A stretch of DNA of 64,000 bases from an uncultured Eggerthella sp. (GCA_900553605.1 USDX01000009.1:8529-72528); one strand, 5' to 3'. Positions 15,577-24,621 are shown, counted from the first letter of the stretch. The notes: a model not told the origin generated them from the letters alone. Program-made: numbers and translations.

Positions 15577-17094
15577 ATGTGGCTTCGCTTTACCCTGTTT
15601 GATGTGCGTGTCGTAGCGCACTACCTTGGTGTGCTGGTTTCTTTCTTCACCATTGCATTGGCGGTGCCGTTGGTGGTCGCCATCGCAATGCAGGAATGGG
15701 AGCCGGCTTCGCGCTATCTGCTGGCGGTGGGCATTTCGCTTATCGTTGGGTCAGGCCTGCGTCTTTTGTGCGTGCAGCCGGGCAAACTCACTCATCAGCA
15801 GGCGCTTGCGGTAACCGGGCTTTCGTGGATTGTCCTGGCGTTTGTGGCTTCGGTTCCCCTGGCGCTTTCAGGCCATTACGGTTCGTACCTCGACTCCCTC
15901 ATGGAAGCGGTTTCCGGACTTACCACCACGGGCGTTACGCTCGTTATCGACCTGGAGCACCTTTCTACTGCCGACAACATGTGGCGCTTCGTAATGCACC
16001 TTATCGGTGGCTTGGGCCTTATTGTTGTGGCGCTTTCACTGGGTCTTTTGGGCAAAGCCACTTCGGGCCTGTATTCCTCAGAAGGCCGAAGCGAACACGT
16101 GCTGCCCAACATCGTGAACACGGTTCGCCTTATCAGCCGTATTTCCCTTACCGCTATTGCGGTTGCCGTGGTTATCCTGTTTGTGATGTGTGTTCTTTCC
16201 GGTATGGAGCCGGTGCGCGCCTTCTTCCACTCCTTGTGGATATCCATTTCCGGCTTCATTACCGGTGGCTTTGCTCCTACCAGCCAGTCCATCGGGTACT
16301 ACCATTCGTTTGCGCTGGAAATCGTTTGTATGGTGCTTATGATTTTGGGTGCCATCAACTTCTCGCTGTACGTGAAAGCGCAGCGCGGCGAAACCGACTC
16401 CTTCTTCCGCGACTTGGAAATTCGTACAGGCTCCATCTGGCTTATCGTTGCCACCATTACGCTTATGGCTTCAACGTGCGCTTCGGGTGGCTTCTCCGAT
16501 TTGATGGCGCTGCTGCGTCGCGGCGTATTCATGGTTGTGGCTGCCGCTACCACTACGGGCTTCCAGAATGTTACGAACAACCAGCTCACTACAGTGTTTT
16601 CTTCAGGCGCGTTCCTGATTATCGCCATGTGCATGGCAATCGGCGGTTCCAGCGGAAGCACCGCCGGCGGTATTAAGCTTTCGCGCATCGGCCTTATTGC
16701 CAAATCGATGGTTTCCACCATCAAGGAAACTCTTTCGCCTAGCACGGCGCGCGTTTCCGTTCGCTACTATCACTTGGGGCGCAAGGTGCTTACCACCGAC
16801 GCGGCAAAGTCTGCTATGACCGTTTCTGCCCTGTTCGTGGTCACGTATCTTATTGGCTCGCTTGCGGGCATTGCCCATGGCTACGATGCCATTTCTTCCA
16901 TCTTCGAGTCGGTTGCCATGGCTTCCAACGGCGGCTTGAGCTCGGGCATTGTTTCTCGAGGCATGCCGCCAACTTTGGAAGCGGTGTACATCCTTGAGAT
17001 GTGGGCAGGCCGTCTGGAATTCATAACGTTGCTGGCCCTTGTCGTGAAAGTGGTTGTGTCGGTTGTGCCTCGCAGGAAGGCGGTGCGCTCGTGA
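15577..17094 (+). CDS. trkH: TrkH/KtrB-family potassium uptake membrane subunit
   Basis: 505 residues from the ATG at 15577 (GGGG seven bases upstream). It shows the fourfold membrane-pore-membrane repeat with selectivity loops SGLTTTGVT, ISGFITGGF, AATTTGFQN and ASNGGLSSG, and the conserved GGSSGSTAGGIK segment before the third pore repeat's end. It carries K+ (possibly with Na+ or H+) across the cytoplasmic membrane and normally needs a cytosolic TrkA/KtrA subunit, which is not in this window. The stop overlaps the next start (GTGA), so the downstream secreted protein and rsgA are in the same operon. Confidence 0.93.
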   Translation: MWLRFTLFDVRVVAHYLGVLVSFFTIALAVPLVVAIAMQEWEPASRYLLAVGISLIVGSGLRLLCVQPGKLTHQQALAVTGLSWIVLAFVASVPLALSGHYGSYLDSLMEAVSGLTTTGVTLVIDLEHLSTADNMWRFVMHLIGGLGLIVVALSLGLLGKATSGLYSSEGRSEHVLPNIVNTVRLISRISLTAIAVAVVILFVMCVLSGMEPVRAFFHSLWISISGFITGGFAPTSQSIGYYHSFALEIVCMVLMILGAINFSLYVKAQRGETDSFFRDLEIRTGSIWLIVATITLMASTCASGGFSDLMALLRRGVFMVVAAATTTGFQNVTNNQLTTVFSSGAFLIIAMCMAIGGSSGSTAGGIKLSRIGLIAKSMVSTIKETLSPSTARVSVRYYHLGRKVLTTDAAKSAMTVSALFVVTYLIGSLAGIAHGYDAISSIFESVAMASNGGLSSGIVSRGMPPTLEAVYILEMWAGRLEFITLLALVVKVVVSVVPRRKAVRS

Positions 17095-17699
17095 CGAAGC
17101 TGCTTTCAAGGCGAACCATTGTTGCGGCATGGTGCTCATGCGTGTTGGCGGTCGTGCTTCTGTGTGTCGGTGTTGCCTGGGCCGATGAGGGGCAGGAATC
17201 GTCCAAGCCCAACAATCATGTATATGTGAACCAGCTTTCCGACAGCTCGTTTTTGTATCAAACAACCATTGCCGACTTGGCTCAGGCTGACTCGTACTAT
17301 GAAGGCCAAACGGTATTAGTGCAGGGCGAAGTGGTGGGCGACCGCATCAACGATGAAATGCAACCCGACAATTGCTGGGTTACCCTGCAAGACGACGATC
17401 CCACAAACCCTAGCGTGGTTTCGGTGTTCATGACCATGGAACAAGCGAAGAACATCGACACGTACGGCAGCTATGGCGTTACTGGCACCACGCTTCAGGT
17501 GCGTGGCACGTTCCACTTGGACTGTAGGGAGCATCAGGGTATGTCCGACATTCACGTGGAAGAGGTTTCGGCGCTTGCCGCTGGCTCTGAAAACAAGCCG
17601 GGGATGGATCCGAAGCTTTTCGGTCTTGGTATCGTTTCGGTGCTGGCTGGCTTGGCGCTGTTGGCTCTGTACCAATCTAAACGAGAGGGGACGCTGTAA
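17091..17699 (+). CDS. Membrane-anchored extracytoplasmic OB-fold-like protein
   Basis: 202 residues from the GTG at 17091, overlapping the trkH stop by 3 bases. A signal sequence or N-terminal anchor occupies ~5-33 (IVAAWCSCVLAVVLLCVGVA, WADEG). The outer domain, ~60-155, has a beta pattern (YEGQTVLVQGEVVGDRI, NCWVTLQDDDP, LQVRGTFHLDC) like the nucleic-acid-binding or tRNA_anti-type OB fold seen in many exported proteins. A second hydrophobic helix near the C-terminus (LFGLGIVSVLAGLALLALY) with a basic end would anchor it again. Function unknown. The stop codon overlaps the rsgA start by one base. Confidence 0.75.
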   Translation: MTKLLSRRTIVAAWCSCVLAVVLLCVGVAWADEGQESSKPNNHVYVNQLSDSSFLYQTTIADLAQADSYYEGQTVLVQGEVVGDRINDEMQPDNCWVTLQDDDPTNPSVVSVFMTMEQAKNIDTYGSYGVTGTTLQVRGTFHLDCREHQGMSDIHVEEVSALAAGSENKPGMDPKLFGLGIVSVLAGLALLALYQSKREGTL

Positions 17700-18682
17700 T
17701 GGAAACTCCAGCCGTCGAAACCGGAGTGGTGGTGAAGCTCGATAGAGGCTTCCCCTTGGTTCGTTTGGGCGATGGCCGTGAGCTTCGTTGCGAGCATGCC
17801 ACTTCCTTGGTGAAGGGCAGCGATCAGCGTGCGGTGGTGGGCGATGCAGTGCGCATTTCCCTTCCCGACGGGCATGACAAGGGCATCATCGAGGAGACGC
17901 TGCCCAGGCGCACGTCGTTTGTGCGCAAAGACCCTACCGAACGGGCCCTTCCGCAAACGTTGGCTGCCAACTTCGACCTGGTTATCATCGCCCAGCCCAT
18001 TGAAGACATCAACACACGCCGCCTGGAGCGCGAGCTTGTCTTGGCCCACGAAACGGGAGCGGAAGTGCTGGTGGCGCTTACCAAGGCCGACCTGATGGCC
18101 TCGCCCGCTGAAGTGGAAGAAGTGCGCTCGCATATCGATGGGTTCGTGGGCAATGACGAACTGCTGGCCATTTCCGACCGCGATGAGGCGTCGGTGCAGC
18201 GCCTTGCCCAGATAATTGCCGAGGGCGACAAAACCGCAGTGCTTATCGGCAGGTCGGGTGTGGGCAAGTCGAGCCTGGTGAATATGCTCGTAGGCAGTGA
18301 CATCCAGAAAACCACTGCTGTGCGCGGCGATGGCAAGGGCAGGCACACCACCGTTTCTCGCGAGATTATCTATCTGCCGACGGGTGGCCGCATTATCGAC
18401 ATGCCTGGCGTGCGCGGCTTGGGGCTTTGGGATGCCGACGAAGGCATTGGCGCTGCGTTTTCGGACATTGAAGAGATTGCCGCTTCATGCCGTTTTCGCG
18501 ATTGCACCCACACCAACGAGCCGGGATGCGCTGTCCGAGCCGCCGTTGAGTCGGGCGATTTAGCGGCAGAACGTCTAGAATCGTACGTACGCCTTCGCGA
18601 AGAAAGCGCTCAGGTGAAAACCCGCCGTGAAGAGGCGGAGCGCATTCGCAGCCGTCGAGGACATCCTCGCCGAAGGCGTTAA
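17699..18682 (+). CDS. rsgA: Ribosome small-subunit maturation GTPase RsgA
   Basis: 327 residues. N-terminal OB domain, then a circularly permuted GTPase with motif order G4 (LTKADL), G1 (GRSGVGKSSLVNML), G2/G3 (GKGRHTT, IDMPGVRGLG), and a C-terminal zinc knuckle with Cys and His in CRFRDCTHTNEPGC. Permuted order plus the Zn site is diagnostic of RsgA/YjeQ. It helps late 30S assembly and releases RbfA after GTP hydrolysis. Starts at the A of the upstream TAATG, so translation is coupled to the preceding gene. Pairing with a potassium transporter gene is unusual; many RsgA-type GTPases are stimulated by K+, but a link here is speculative. Confidence 0.96.
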   Translation: METPAVETGVVVKLDRGFPLVRLGDGRELRCEHATSLVKGSDQRAVVGDAVRISLPDGHDKGIIEETLPRRTSFVRKDPTERALPQTLAANFDLVIIAQPIEDINTRRLERELVLAHETGAEVLVALTKADLMASPAEVEEVRSHIDGFVGNDELLAISDRDEASVQRLAQIIAEGDKTAVLIGRSGVGKSSLVNMLVGSDIQKTTAVRGDGKGRHTTVSREIIYLPTGGRIIDMPGVRGLGLWDADEGIGAAFSDIEEIAASCRFRDCTHTNEPGCAVRAAVESGDLAAERLESYVRLREESAQVKTRREEAERIRSRRGHPRRRR

Positions 18683-18729
18683 GAGCCGTGAAACCAAGCG
18701 CTCTTTCCGATGCGCTACAATATTATGTG

Positions 18730-18757
18730 CAACATCCCATCATGGGATGTTGTTTTT
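18730..18757 (+). terminator. Terminator after rsgA
   Basis: CAACATCCC and GGGATGTTG form a 9-bp stem with a 5-base loop, followed directly by TTTTT. Confidence 0.85.
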
Positions 18758-18798
18758 CTAAGGGGCCTGCATAGGGCGGGCCGCAAAGAGGGGGACCC

Positions 18799-20145
18799 AT
18801 GAATCCTGCAGTGATCATACCTACCTTCCACACCGCGCCTACAAAGCGCGGCGCTTCAAAGCCTTCCAACCTGTACGACCATCCTACGCCCCTGAACGAA
18901 CAGGGCACGTTGGGCAGGTGCTTGAACTCGTTGCAACAAGTGCGCGGTTTGGGCCAGGTAATTATTTTGGTTGCCGCCGAGGGTGGCGTGGAAGACGAAG
19001 CCGCCAAGAAGGTTCAAAACATTGCCAACCAGTTCCCCCAAATGCACACGTTGGTAATTGGGCGCGCTGAAGCTGAGATTGTTCAGCAACGTTTGGACCA
19101 GCTGGGCTTCGGTGGTCAGCAAGAGGCTATTGGCCTTACGGGCTATTCCGCCATTCGCAACCTCGGTTTGGTTGTTGCCCAGGTGTTGGGATTCGATTCG
19201 GTGGTGTTCATCGACGACGATGAAACTATCGAAGACGAGGCATTTCTGGAAAAGGCCATGTACGGCCTGGGCAAGCTCACCAAGAAGGGCATTCCCATCC
19301 TTGCTAAATCGGGCTTCTACTTCAACGATGAAGGCACTTACTACTCGAAGAGCCAGAACCGTTGGTACAACCATTTTTGGCAGCAGGGTCGCGCGTTCAA
19401 TAATTGGATCAGCAAGGCCATGTCCGGCCCGCGCCTTTCTCGCTCCAACCATGTATGCGGTGGCTGCTTGGCGCTGCATCGCGAAACGTATCGCCGTTTG
19501 AGCTTTGACCCGTGGATTCTTCGCGGCGAAGACTTGGACTATTTGCTCAACCTGCGTATGTACGGTTCCGACATCTGGTTCGACAATCAGTGGTCACTGA
19601 CGCACCGTCCTCCGCGCGACAGGCACGAAGGCCATCGTTTCTATCGTGACATATTCCGCTGGGTGTACGAGTACTACAAAATTGAGTTCAGCCGCGCGCA
19701 GATCGACCTTCTGCAGATCAAGCCCTCTTCGCTTATGCCGTATCCTGGTCCGTTTTTGGAGCCGGGCATCACCAAGCGCATCAAGCGTACGGCGTTCCTG
19801 CGTTCATTGGCTCGCCCCGACAAGAAGCGCTATCGCGAAGGCGCCAAGGCTGCTGCTGGCGAGGCAACCGAATATGCTCAGGAACACTGCATGAAGTACT
19901 TCGAGTTCCAGTACACCTGGGGCGATATCATGGCGCGCATGGAAAGCGATGGCGGTTTGCGCCAAGCACTGGTGCAGGCGGCCATTGCCCGCCAGTCGGG
20001 CGGGGAAGTGGTGGTTGAAGCCGCTGCTCCGGCGGGCGCATCGGCAGATGGTGCGGGCAGCGCTTCCGACTTGCTGGAACCTGCTGTCGCCAACCTTGAT
20101 CCGGGCATGACTGCCGAGATCAGGCTTAACATCAACGAAGAATAG
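18799..20145 (+). CDS. GT-A fold glycosyltransferase (family 2-like)
   Basis: 448 residues from the ATG behind GGGGGA. N-terminal MNPAVIIPTFHT and the acidic metal/nucleotide-sugar motif FIDDDE (residues ~136-141) indicate a GT-A transferase. The acceptor part has GGCLALHRETYRRL and a likely catalytic acidic cluster (RGEDLDYLLNLRM). No membrane segment is evident except possible surface contacts, so it is probably cytosolic. The last ~60 residues are Ala/Gly-rich and low complexity. The donor and acceptor are unknown; cell-wall, compatible-solute or glycolipid synthesis are all possible. Single gene, with the TSUP exporter following 14 bases after its stop. Confidence 0.8.
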   Translation: MNPAVIIPTFHTAPTKRGASKPSNLYDHPTPLNEQGTLGRCLNSLQQVRGLGQVIILVAAEGGVEDEAAKKVQNIANQFPQMHTLVIGRAEAEIVQQRLDQLGFGGQQEAIGLTGYSAIRNLGLVVAQVLGFDSVVFIDDDETIEDEAFLEKAMYGLGKLTKKGIPILAKSGFYFNDEGTYYSKSQNRWYNHFWQQGRAFNNWISKAMSGPRLSRSNHVCGGCLALHRETYRRLSFDPWILRGEDLDYLLNLRMYGSDIWFDNQWSLTHRPPRDRHEGHRFYRDIFRWVYEYYKIEFSRAQIDLLQIKPSSLMPYPGPFLEPGITKRIKRTAFLRSLARPDKKRYREGAKAAAGEATEYAQEHCMKYFEFQYTWGDIMARMESDGGLRQALVQAAIARQSGGEVVVEAAAPAGASADGAGSASDLLEPAVANLDPGMTAEIRLNINEE

Positions 20146-20159
20146 GATTTGCGCACTTC

Positions 20160-21005
20160 ATGGAAACCTTTGTGATTACCGCAGCAGTTGGCGTAGTTGT
20201 TGGCATTTTGTCGGGCTTGCTGGGTATCGGAGGAGGAACCTTGATGGTTCCCCTGTTCCGCTTGGGTTTCGGGCTTTCGGCTCTTGCCTCTACGGCAACT
20301 TCGCTGTTCACCATCATTCCCACCTCGCTGGTGGGTTTTATCACCCATATCAAGAACAAGACGTGCATTCCCCAGCTGGGCATTGTGTGCGGCTTGGCTG
20401 GCGCATGTACCAGCCCTTTGGGCGTGCACCTGGCAAATATGTCGCCGGCATGGATGGTTATGCTGGCAGCGGCAATTATCATTGGTTTTTCGTCGTTCAA
20501 GATGTTTCGCAAGGCTGCGCGCATGCCAAAGAACCCCGCTTCGGGCAAGGCCATGGGCGTCGATGTGGAAAAAGCGGCCGTTAAGGCCGCGGTCATCGAA
20601 GAAGGCTTGGGCGAAGAAGGGTTCAAGCTTACGCGCAAGAATCTGCCTGTTGCTATCGGCATTGGCCTAACCGCGGGCCTGGCCTCAGGTTACGTGGGTG
20701 TTGGCGGTGGCTTCCTGATGGTGCCCCTGTTTATTTCTGTGCTGGGCGTTATGATGCGCAAGGCATCGGGTACGTCTTTGGTTGCCATCATGATCTTGGC
20801 CATTCCCGGCGTTGTCTATCAGGGCATGCTGGGCAACATCGACTACCTTGCGGGTATAGCCATGGCGGCGGGCAGCATCCCCGGTGCGGTGATTGGTGCA
20901 AACCTCATCCGTCGTGTTCCCGAGCGACAGCTGCGCATTGCTTTTGGTGTATTTTTGCTTATCAGCGCAGTAGTGCTGCTGGGCAACGAGGTAGCTGCAC
21001 TGTAA
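20160..21005 (+). CDS. TSUP (TauE/SafE) family membrane exporter
   Basis: 281 residues with eight or so hydrophobic segments arranged as two similar halves, each beginning with a Gly-rich signature (SGLLGIGGGTLMVPLF and SGYVGVGGGFLMVPLF). This duplicated motif is typical of the TauE/SafE/YfcA family, whose members move sulfite, sulfoacetate, thiosulfate or other organosulfur anions. Substrate here is not determined. Follows the glycosyltransferase closely and may share its transcript; ribosome site is weak (AGGA, 11 bases before the ATG). Confidence 0.9.
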   Translation: METFVITAAVGVVVGILSGLLGIGGGTLMVPLFRLGFGLSALASTATSLFTIIPTSLVGFITHIKNKTCIPQLGIVCGLAGACTSPLGVHLANMSPAWMVMLAAAIIIGFSSFKMFRKAARMPKNPASGKAMGVDVEKAAVKAAVIEEGLGEEGFKLTRKNLPVAIGIGLTAGLASGYVGVGGGFLMVPLFISVLGVMMRKASGTSLVAIMILAIPGVVYQGMLGNIDYLAGIAMAAGSIPGAVIGANLIRRVPERQLRIAFGVFLLISAVVLLGNEVAAL

Positions 21006-21078
21006 TATGCTATGGTCACATTACCTGCGACGTGTATGGCGCAGGTGGAAGTAGCTCCCGTTTTTCGGAGGATCGTTT

Positions 21079-22371
21079 ATGGCCTACCCTCGCCACAACG
21101 TCACCATTTTTCTTGAAATTGCTTCGCTGTGCATGGCGCTCATCTGCGGCTGTGTTTTGGGCTGGGCTATGTTCGGCCCCGAAACCAACTATTTGGTGCT
21201 CACCATTTCGGGCGCTTTGTTTACGGCGTTCCTGCTCATTACCATTGCCTTGATCCTCGACCCCGACCGCATCCGTGCAAACCAGTCTATGTCGGTGCTG
21301 AACCTGGCAAGCGCAACGCTGGAAGCCATGCAGGAAGGCTTCACGTCGGAAGCTGCCCAGAAGGTATGCGAGATACTGCTCCCTTCCACTTCGGCATGCG
21401 CTGTTGCCATCACCGACCGCGAAGTGGTTTTGGGCTATGCTGGCGCTGGCAGGGAAGAGCTGGGTGAATTGGGCGGGCATATCCGCACGGCTGGCACGAA
21501 GCGCACTGTGCAGGATGGCAAAACCCGTGTGTTGCGCTCGCAGCTTGAAGTGGGCTTGCCTGTTCCCATGAGTGCCATTCAGGCCGCCATTATCGTTCCC
21601 TTGAAGATGGGGTCTTCCATTCAGGGTACGTTGAAGTTCTACTACCCCAAGCCTTCGCGCATTTCTGAAACGCAGATTTCCGTTGCTGAAGGCTTTGGCC
21701 AGCTACTTTCCACGCAGATTGCCGCTTTGCAGCTTGAAGAGCAGAAGAAACTTGCCACCAGCATGGAGCTCAAGGCGCTGCAGAGCCAGATCAACCCGCA
21801 CTTCCTGTTCAATATCATCAACACCATGGCATCGTTGGTACGCACCGACCCCAACAAGGCTCGCGTCATGTTGCGTGAGTTTGCAGTGTTCTATCGTCAG
21901 ACGCTCGAAAACAGCTCGGATCTTATTTCCCTTTCGCGCGAGGTTGAGCAAACGGTGCGCTACCTTTCGCTTGAGCAGGCACGTTTCGGCGAAGATCGCC
22001 TGGCGGTGGAAGTTGATATCGGCGAAGAGGTGCGCGCTATGCAGGTGCCCGCCTTCATGGTTCAGCCGCTGGTTGAAAATGCTGTAAAGCACGCCATGCC
22101 TGCGGAAGGCAAACTCACCATTTCCATTTCTGGCACCCTCGATGGCGACGATGTGTACTTGCATGTAAACGACGACGGTATCGGTATGAAGGAAGATGCC
22201 TTGAAGAATATCATGGCGCCGAAATCCGAAACCGGCCTGGGCATTGCCGTAAAGAATATCAACGACCGACTGCGTGGCTACTACGGTGAGAAGGCTTATA
22301 TGGATATCCAAAGTGAGCTGGGCAAGGGAACTTCTGTTACCCTGTTCCTTCCCGATTGCGCGAATCTGTAG
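21079..22371 (+). CDS. LytS-type sensor histidine kinase
   Basis: 430 residues, ATG behind GGAGG. Two membrane helices (~9-60) are followed by a GAF-like sensor region (~85-215). The His_kinase domain has the phospho-acceptor H241 in QINPHFLFNIINTM, then the ATPase N box PLVENAVKHAMP and Gly-rich DDGIGM and GLGIAVKNINDRL. The NPHFLFN H-box marks the LytS/YehU class, which works with LytTR regulators, and one follows 98 bases downstream. The small number of helices (two, not the 5TM-LytS type) leaves the signal open. Probable roles in this class: response to membrane potential, pyruvate or peptides. Confidence 0.92.
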   Translation: MAYPRHNVTIFLEIASLCMALICGCVLGWAMFGPETNYLVLTISGALFTAFLLITIALILDPDRIRANQSMSVLNLASATLEAMQEGFTSEAAQKVCEILLPSTSACAVAITDREVVLGYAGAGREELGELGGHIRTAGTKRTVQDGKTRVLRSQLEVGLPVPMSAIQAAIIVPLKMGSSIQGTLKFYYPKPSRISETQISVAEGFGQLLSTQIAALQLEEQKKLATSMELKALQSQINPHFLFNIINTMASLVRTDPNKARVMLREFAVFYRQTLENSSDLISLSREVEQTVRYLSLEQARFGEDRLAVEVDIGEEVRAMQVPAFMVQPLVENAVKHAMPAEGKLTISISGTLDGDDVYLHVNDDGIGMKEDALKNIMAPKSETGLGIAVKNINDRLRGYYGEKAYMDIQSELGKGTSVTLFLPDCANL

Positions 22372-22469
22372 AAGCGTTGCCTGACAAGAGCTTTGCAGAT
22401 AGGTCGGCGCATATTCGGTAAGTGGTCTATAATAGGAATGATAAATTCACGAAACACGAGGAGGTTGCG

Positions 22470-23183
22470 TTGCTGAAGGCAATTATCGTTGATGACGAAG
22501 CGCCAGCGCGTTCCGAGTTGCGCTTCCTGCTAGGCGAACTCAACCAGACTGAAGTTGTTGCCGAGGCCGCAAGCGTCCGCGAGGCTATCGAAAAGCTCAA
22601 GGAATACCCTTGCGACGTTATGTTCTTGGATATCAACATGCCCGAGGCTACCGGTATTCAGCTCGCAGAGGCTCTGCAGCATTTGAAGTACCCGCCTGCC
22701 GTGGTATTCGTTACTGCTTATAGCGAATTTGCCCTGGATGCGTTCAAGGTCAATGCCATCGATTACCTGGTTAAGCCTGTTGAAACCGAGCGTCTTTCCC
22801 ATGCTCTTGCCCGTGTGCGCGAACATGTGCTGCTTCATGCAAAGGCCCAGAAGGCTGAGCGCATTCCCGTTGAAAAGGGTGGCAAGAAGATCCTCATCAA
22901 CATCGATGACATTCGCTATGTTATGGCGCGCGACGATTATGCGTACCTGCAAACTGGCGTTGACCGTTTCTTCTCTACCGTAAGCTTGGCTCAGCTGGAA
23001 AAAACGCTCGATGGTCACGGTTTCTTCCGCGTCCATCGCGGCTACTTGGTTAACCTTGCGCTGGTCAAGGAAGTTGAGCCCCAGTCGGGCGGCACCTTGC
23101 TTCTTACGCTCGACGGCGTAGACGAGAAGATTCCTGTTTCCCGTCGTCGCGTATCTTCCCTCAAGAAGGCGCTTGGTCTGTAA
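22470..23183 (+). CDS. LytTR-family response regulator
   Basis: 237 residues using the TTG at 22470 directly behind GAGGAGG; the ATG at 22422 has no ribosome site and would add residues unlike the family. Receiver domain 1-120 with acidic pocket DDEA and phospho-acceptor D54 in FLDINMPEATG, then a LytTR DNA-binding domain from ~140 (ILINIDDIRYVMARDDYAYL, FFRVHRGYLVNL). Pairs with the LytS-type kinase upstream. LytTR proteins bind imperfect direct repeats in front of target genes; no such target is obvious nearby. Confidence 0.93.
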   Translation: MLKAIIVDDEAPARSELRFLLGELNQTEVVAEAASVREAIEKLKEYPCDVMFLDINMPEATGIQLAEALQHLKYPPAVVFVTAYSEFALDAFKVNAIDYLVKPVETERLSHALARVREHVLLHAKAQKAERIPVEKGGKKILINIDDIRYVMARDDYAYLQTGVDRFFSTVSLAQLEKTLDGHGFFRVHRGYLVNLALVKEVEPQSGGTLLLTLDGVDEKIPVSRRRVSSLKKALGL

Positions 23184-23271
23184 TCGCTCTTTGCGTTTGG
23201 CTGAAGGGTGCGTTGTTGCAGTACGGCTTTGCGTGCTCCCGTGCGCGGTATCATATGCTTCAACTAATTGG

Positions 23272-23303
23272 TTGGGTCGGCATCAAGCCGGCCCTTCTTT
23301 TGT
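23272..23303 (+). terminator. Terminator after the LytT-like gene
   Basis: GGGTCGGC and GCCGGCCC pair around a 5-base loop (one G-T), followed by TTCTTTTGTTTT. Confidence 0.7.
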
Positions 23304-23372
23304 TTTATCGGCCTTCACCAATGTTGGCCGATTCCTATTTCTTCGGTTTCCGCCGAGCGCGGAGATGGGCGC

Positions 23373-23566
23373 CCTCTCGTGGAAACGCCAGTGCCGTGGC
23401 CGGTATGGCCAGCTCCCATGTCGGGTTGCCCTCGACCTCGCGAAACGCCTTAACGGGCGCGGGCTTGACGGGCTGCTGTGCGGGGCGGCCCCTCGCGGAA
23501 ACGCCAGGCCGCCGCCGACAACGGAATAAGCCCGGTTGGTACGGGCAGTACCTTCGCGGAAACGCC
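23373..23566 (+). repeat. Four degenerate ~60-bp tandem units with a CCTCGCGGAAACGCC core
   Basis: The core CCTCGCGGAAACGCC or a close variant appears at 23373, 23436, 23491 and 23551, spaced 55-63 bases with GC-rich, partly similar linkers. It lies in the ~500-base gap between the LytT-like gene and the HAD gene, past the terminator. No coding potential is seen. Confidence 0.65.
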
Positions 23567-23682
23567 CCTTCGGCGGCGCGAAGTGAGTAATGCCCGCTTT
23601 GCCGTTTTACTCATGGGTTCGTGAATGGTAATGTGCAGTCTTGCCTCTGAATGCAGACCATTTTGAAAGAAGATAATTCGTC

Positions 23683-24381
23683 ATGTCCGAAACCTTTATT
23701 TCCCTGAATCCCAAGCGCGATGTGGCGCTGTTCGATTTGGACGGCACGGTGCTCGACACCTATGCTCCCATTTTGGAAAGCATGCGCTACGCAACCAAGA
23801 CGGTGTTTGGGGAAGCCCTGCCCGACAGCAAGCTTGTTTCCATGGTTGGACAGCCCCTGGTAACTCAGATGCAAGCGTTTGCCGCCGAACAGGGTTGTGG
23901 CCCTGAGGTCGCCGACGAACTGACACGCGTCTATCGCGAATACAATGAGCGAGACTTGGACGAAAAATCTTTCCCGTTCCCGGGCATACCCGAGGCGATT
24001 GCCTCTTTGAAGAATGCGGGCTTCACGGTTGGTGTGGTTACATCGAAGCGCGCTGTCTTGGCCACGAAGAGCCTGAAGGCTCACGGGCTGTTCGATGCGT
24101 TTGCCTGCGTGAATGGCGCCGAAGACAGCACTGCCCACAAGCCCGACCCCGATCCGTTGCTGACAGCAGCAAAGAAACTTGGCGTTTCGCCTGATAGATG
24201 CGTATATGTGGGCGACAGTCCCTACGACTTACAGGCTGCTCATGCCGCAAATATGCCAAGTGTGGGAGTTACCTGGGGCAAGTTCTTCGGGCGCGACATA
24301 TTGCTCGAGCAAATGCCCAGCGTGCTTATTGCGAGTCCCGAAGAGCTGGTCGGCGCGGTCGAGTTCGCCGCAATCCATTAA
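23683..24381 (+). CDS. HAD-superfamily phosphatase (phosphoglycolate phosphatase/PpaX-like)
   Basis: 232 residues. Motif I is FDLDGTVLDTY with nucleophile D18 and D20; a helical cap follows (~25-90); motif II is VVTSKR; motif III Lys lies in TAHKPDPDPLL; motif IV is VYVGDSPYD. This arrangement is the subclass I HAD phosphatase of the Gph/PpaX group, which hydrolyses small phosphate esters such as phosphoglycolate or pyrophosphate. The last codons form the first unit of a 40-bp tandem array that continues past the stop (24346-24584). Confidence 0.88.
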   Translation: MSETFISLNPKRDVALFDLDGTVLDTYAPILESMRYATKTVFGEALPDSKLVSMVGQPLVTQMQAFAAEQGCGPEVADELTRVYREYNERDLDEKSFPFPGIPEAIASLKNAGFTVGVVTSKRAVLATKSLKAHGLFDAFACVNGAEDSTAHKPDPDPLLTAAKKLGVSPDRCVYVGDSPYDLQAAHAANMPSVGVTWGKFFGRDILLEQMPSVLIASPEELVGAVEFAAIH

Positions 24382-24584
24382 AGATCTGGTTGGCGTGGTT
24401 GGGCTTGCTGTGACCCATTAATAGGTTGGTCGGTGTGGCTGAGCCTGCTGTAGCCCATCAACAGGTTGGTCGGCACTGTTGAGCCTGCTGCAGCCCATCA
24501 ATTGGTTGGTCGGTGCGGTCGAGTTCGCCGTATTTTATTAACGGGCCAGTCGCGCGCGGTCGAATTCGCCACAATCCATTAAAG
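24346..24584 (+). repeat. Six 40-bp tandem units derived from the HAD gene 3' end
   Basis: Units start at 24346, 24386, 24426, 24466, 24506 and 24546, each 40 bases (last ~39). The first is the final coding stretch of the HAD gene including its TAA; the following five repeat CTGGTCGGCGCGGTCGAGTT-like sequence, and several keep a CCATTAA end. Divergence rises in the middle units, while the fifth and sixth are again close to the first. Confidence 0.9.
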
Positions 24585-24586
24585 TG

Positions 24587-24621
24587 AAAGCCGGGAGAGC
24601 TGTCTCTCCCGGCTTTTGTTG
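24587..24621 (+). terminator. Terminator after the HAD gene repeat array
   Basis: AAAGCCGGGAGAG with its exact complement around CTGT; 13-bp stem followed by TTTGTTGT. It is separated from the stop codon by the ~200-base repeat array. Confidence 0.85.
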
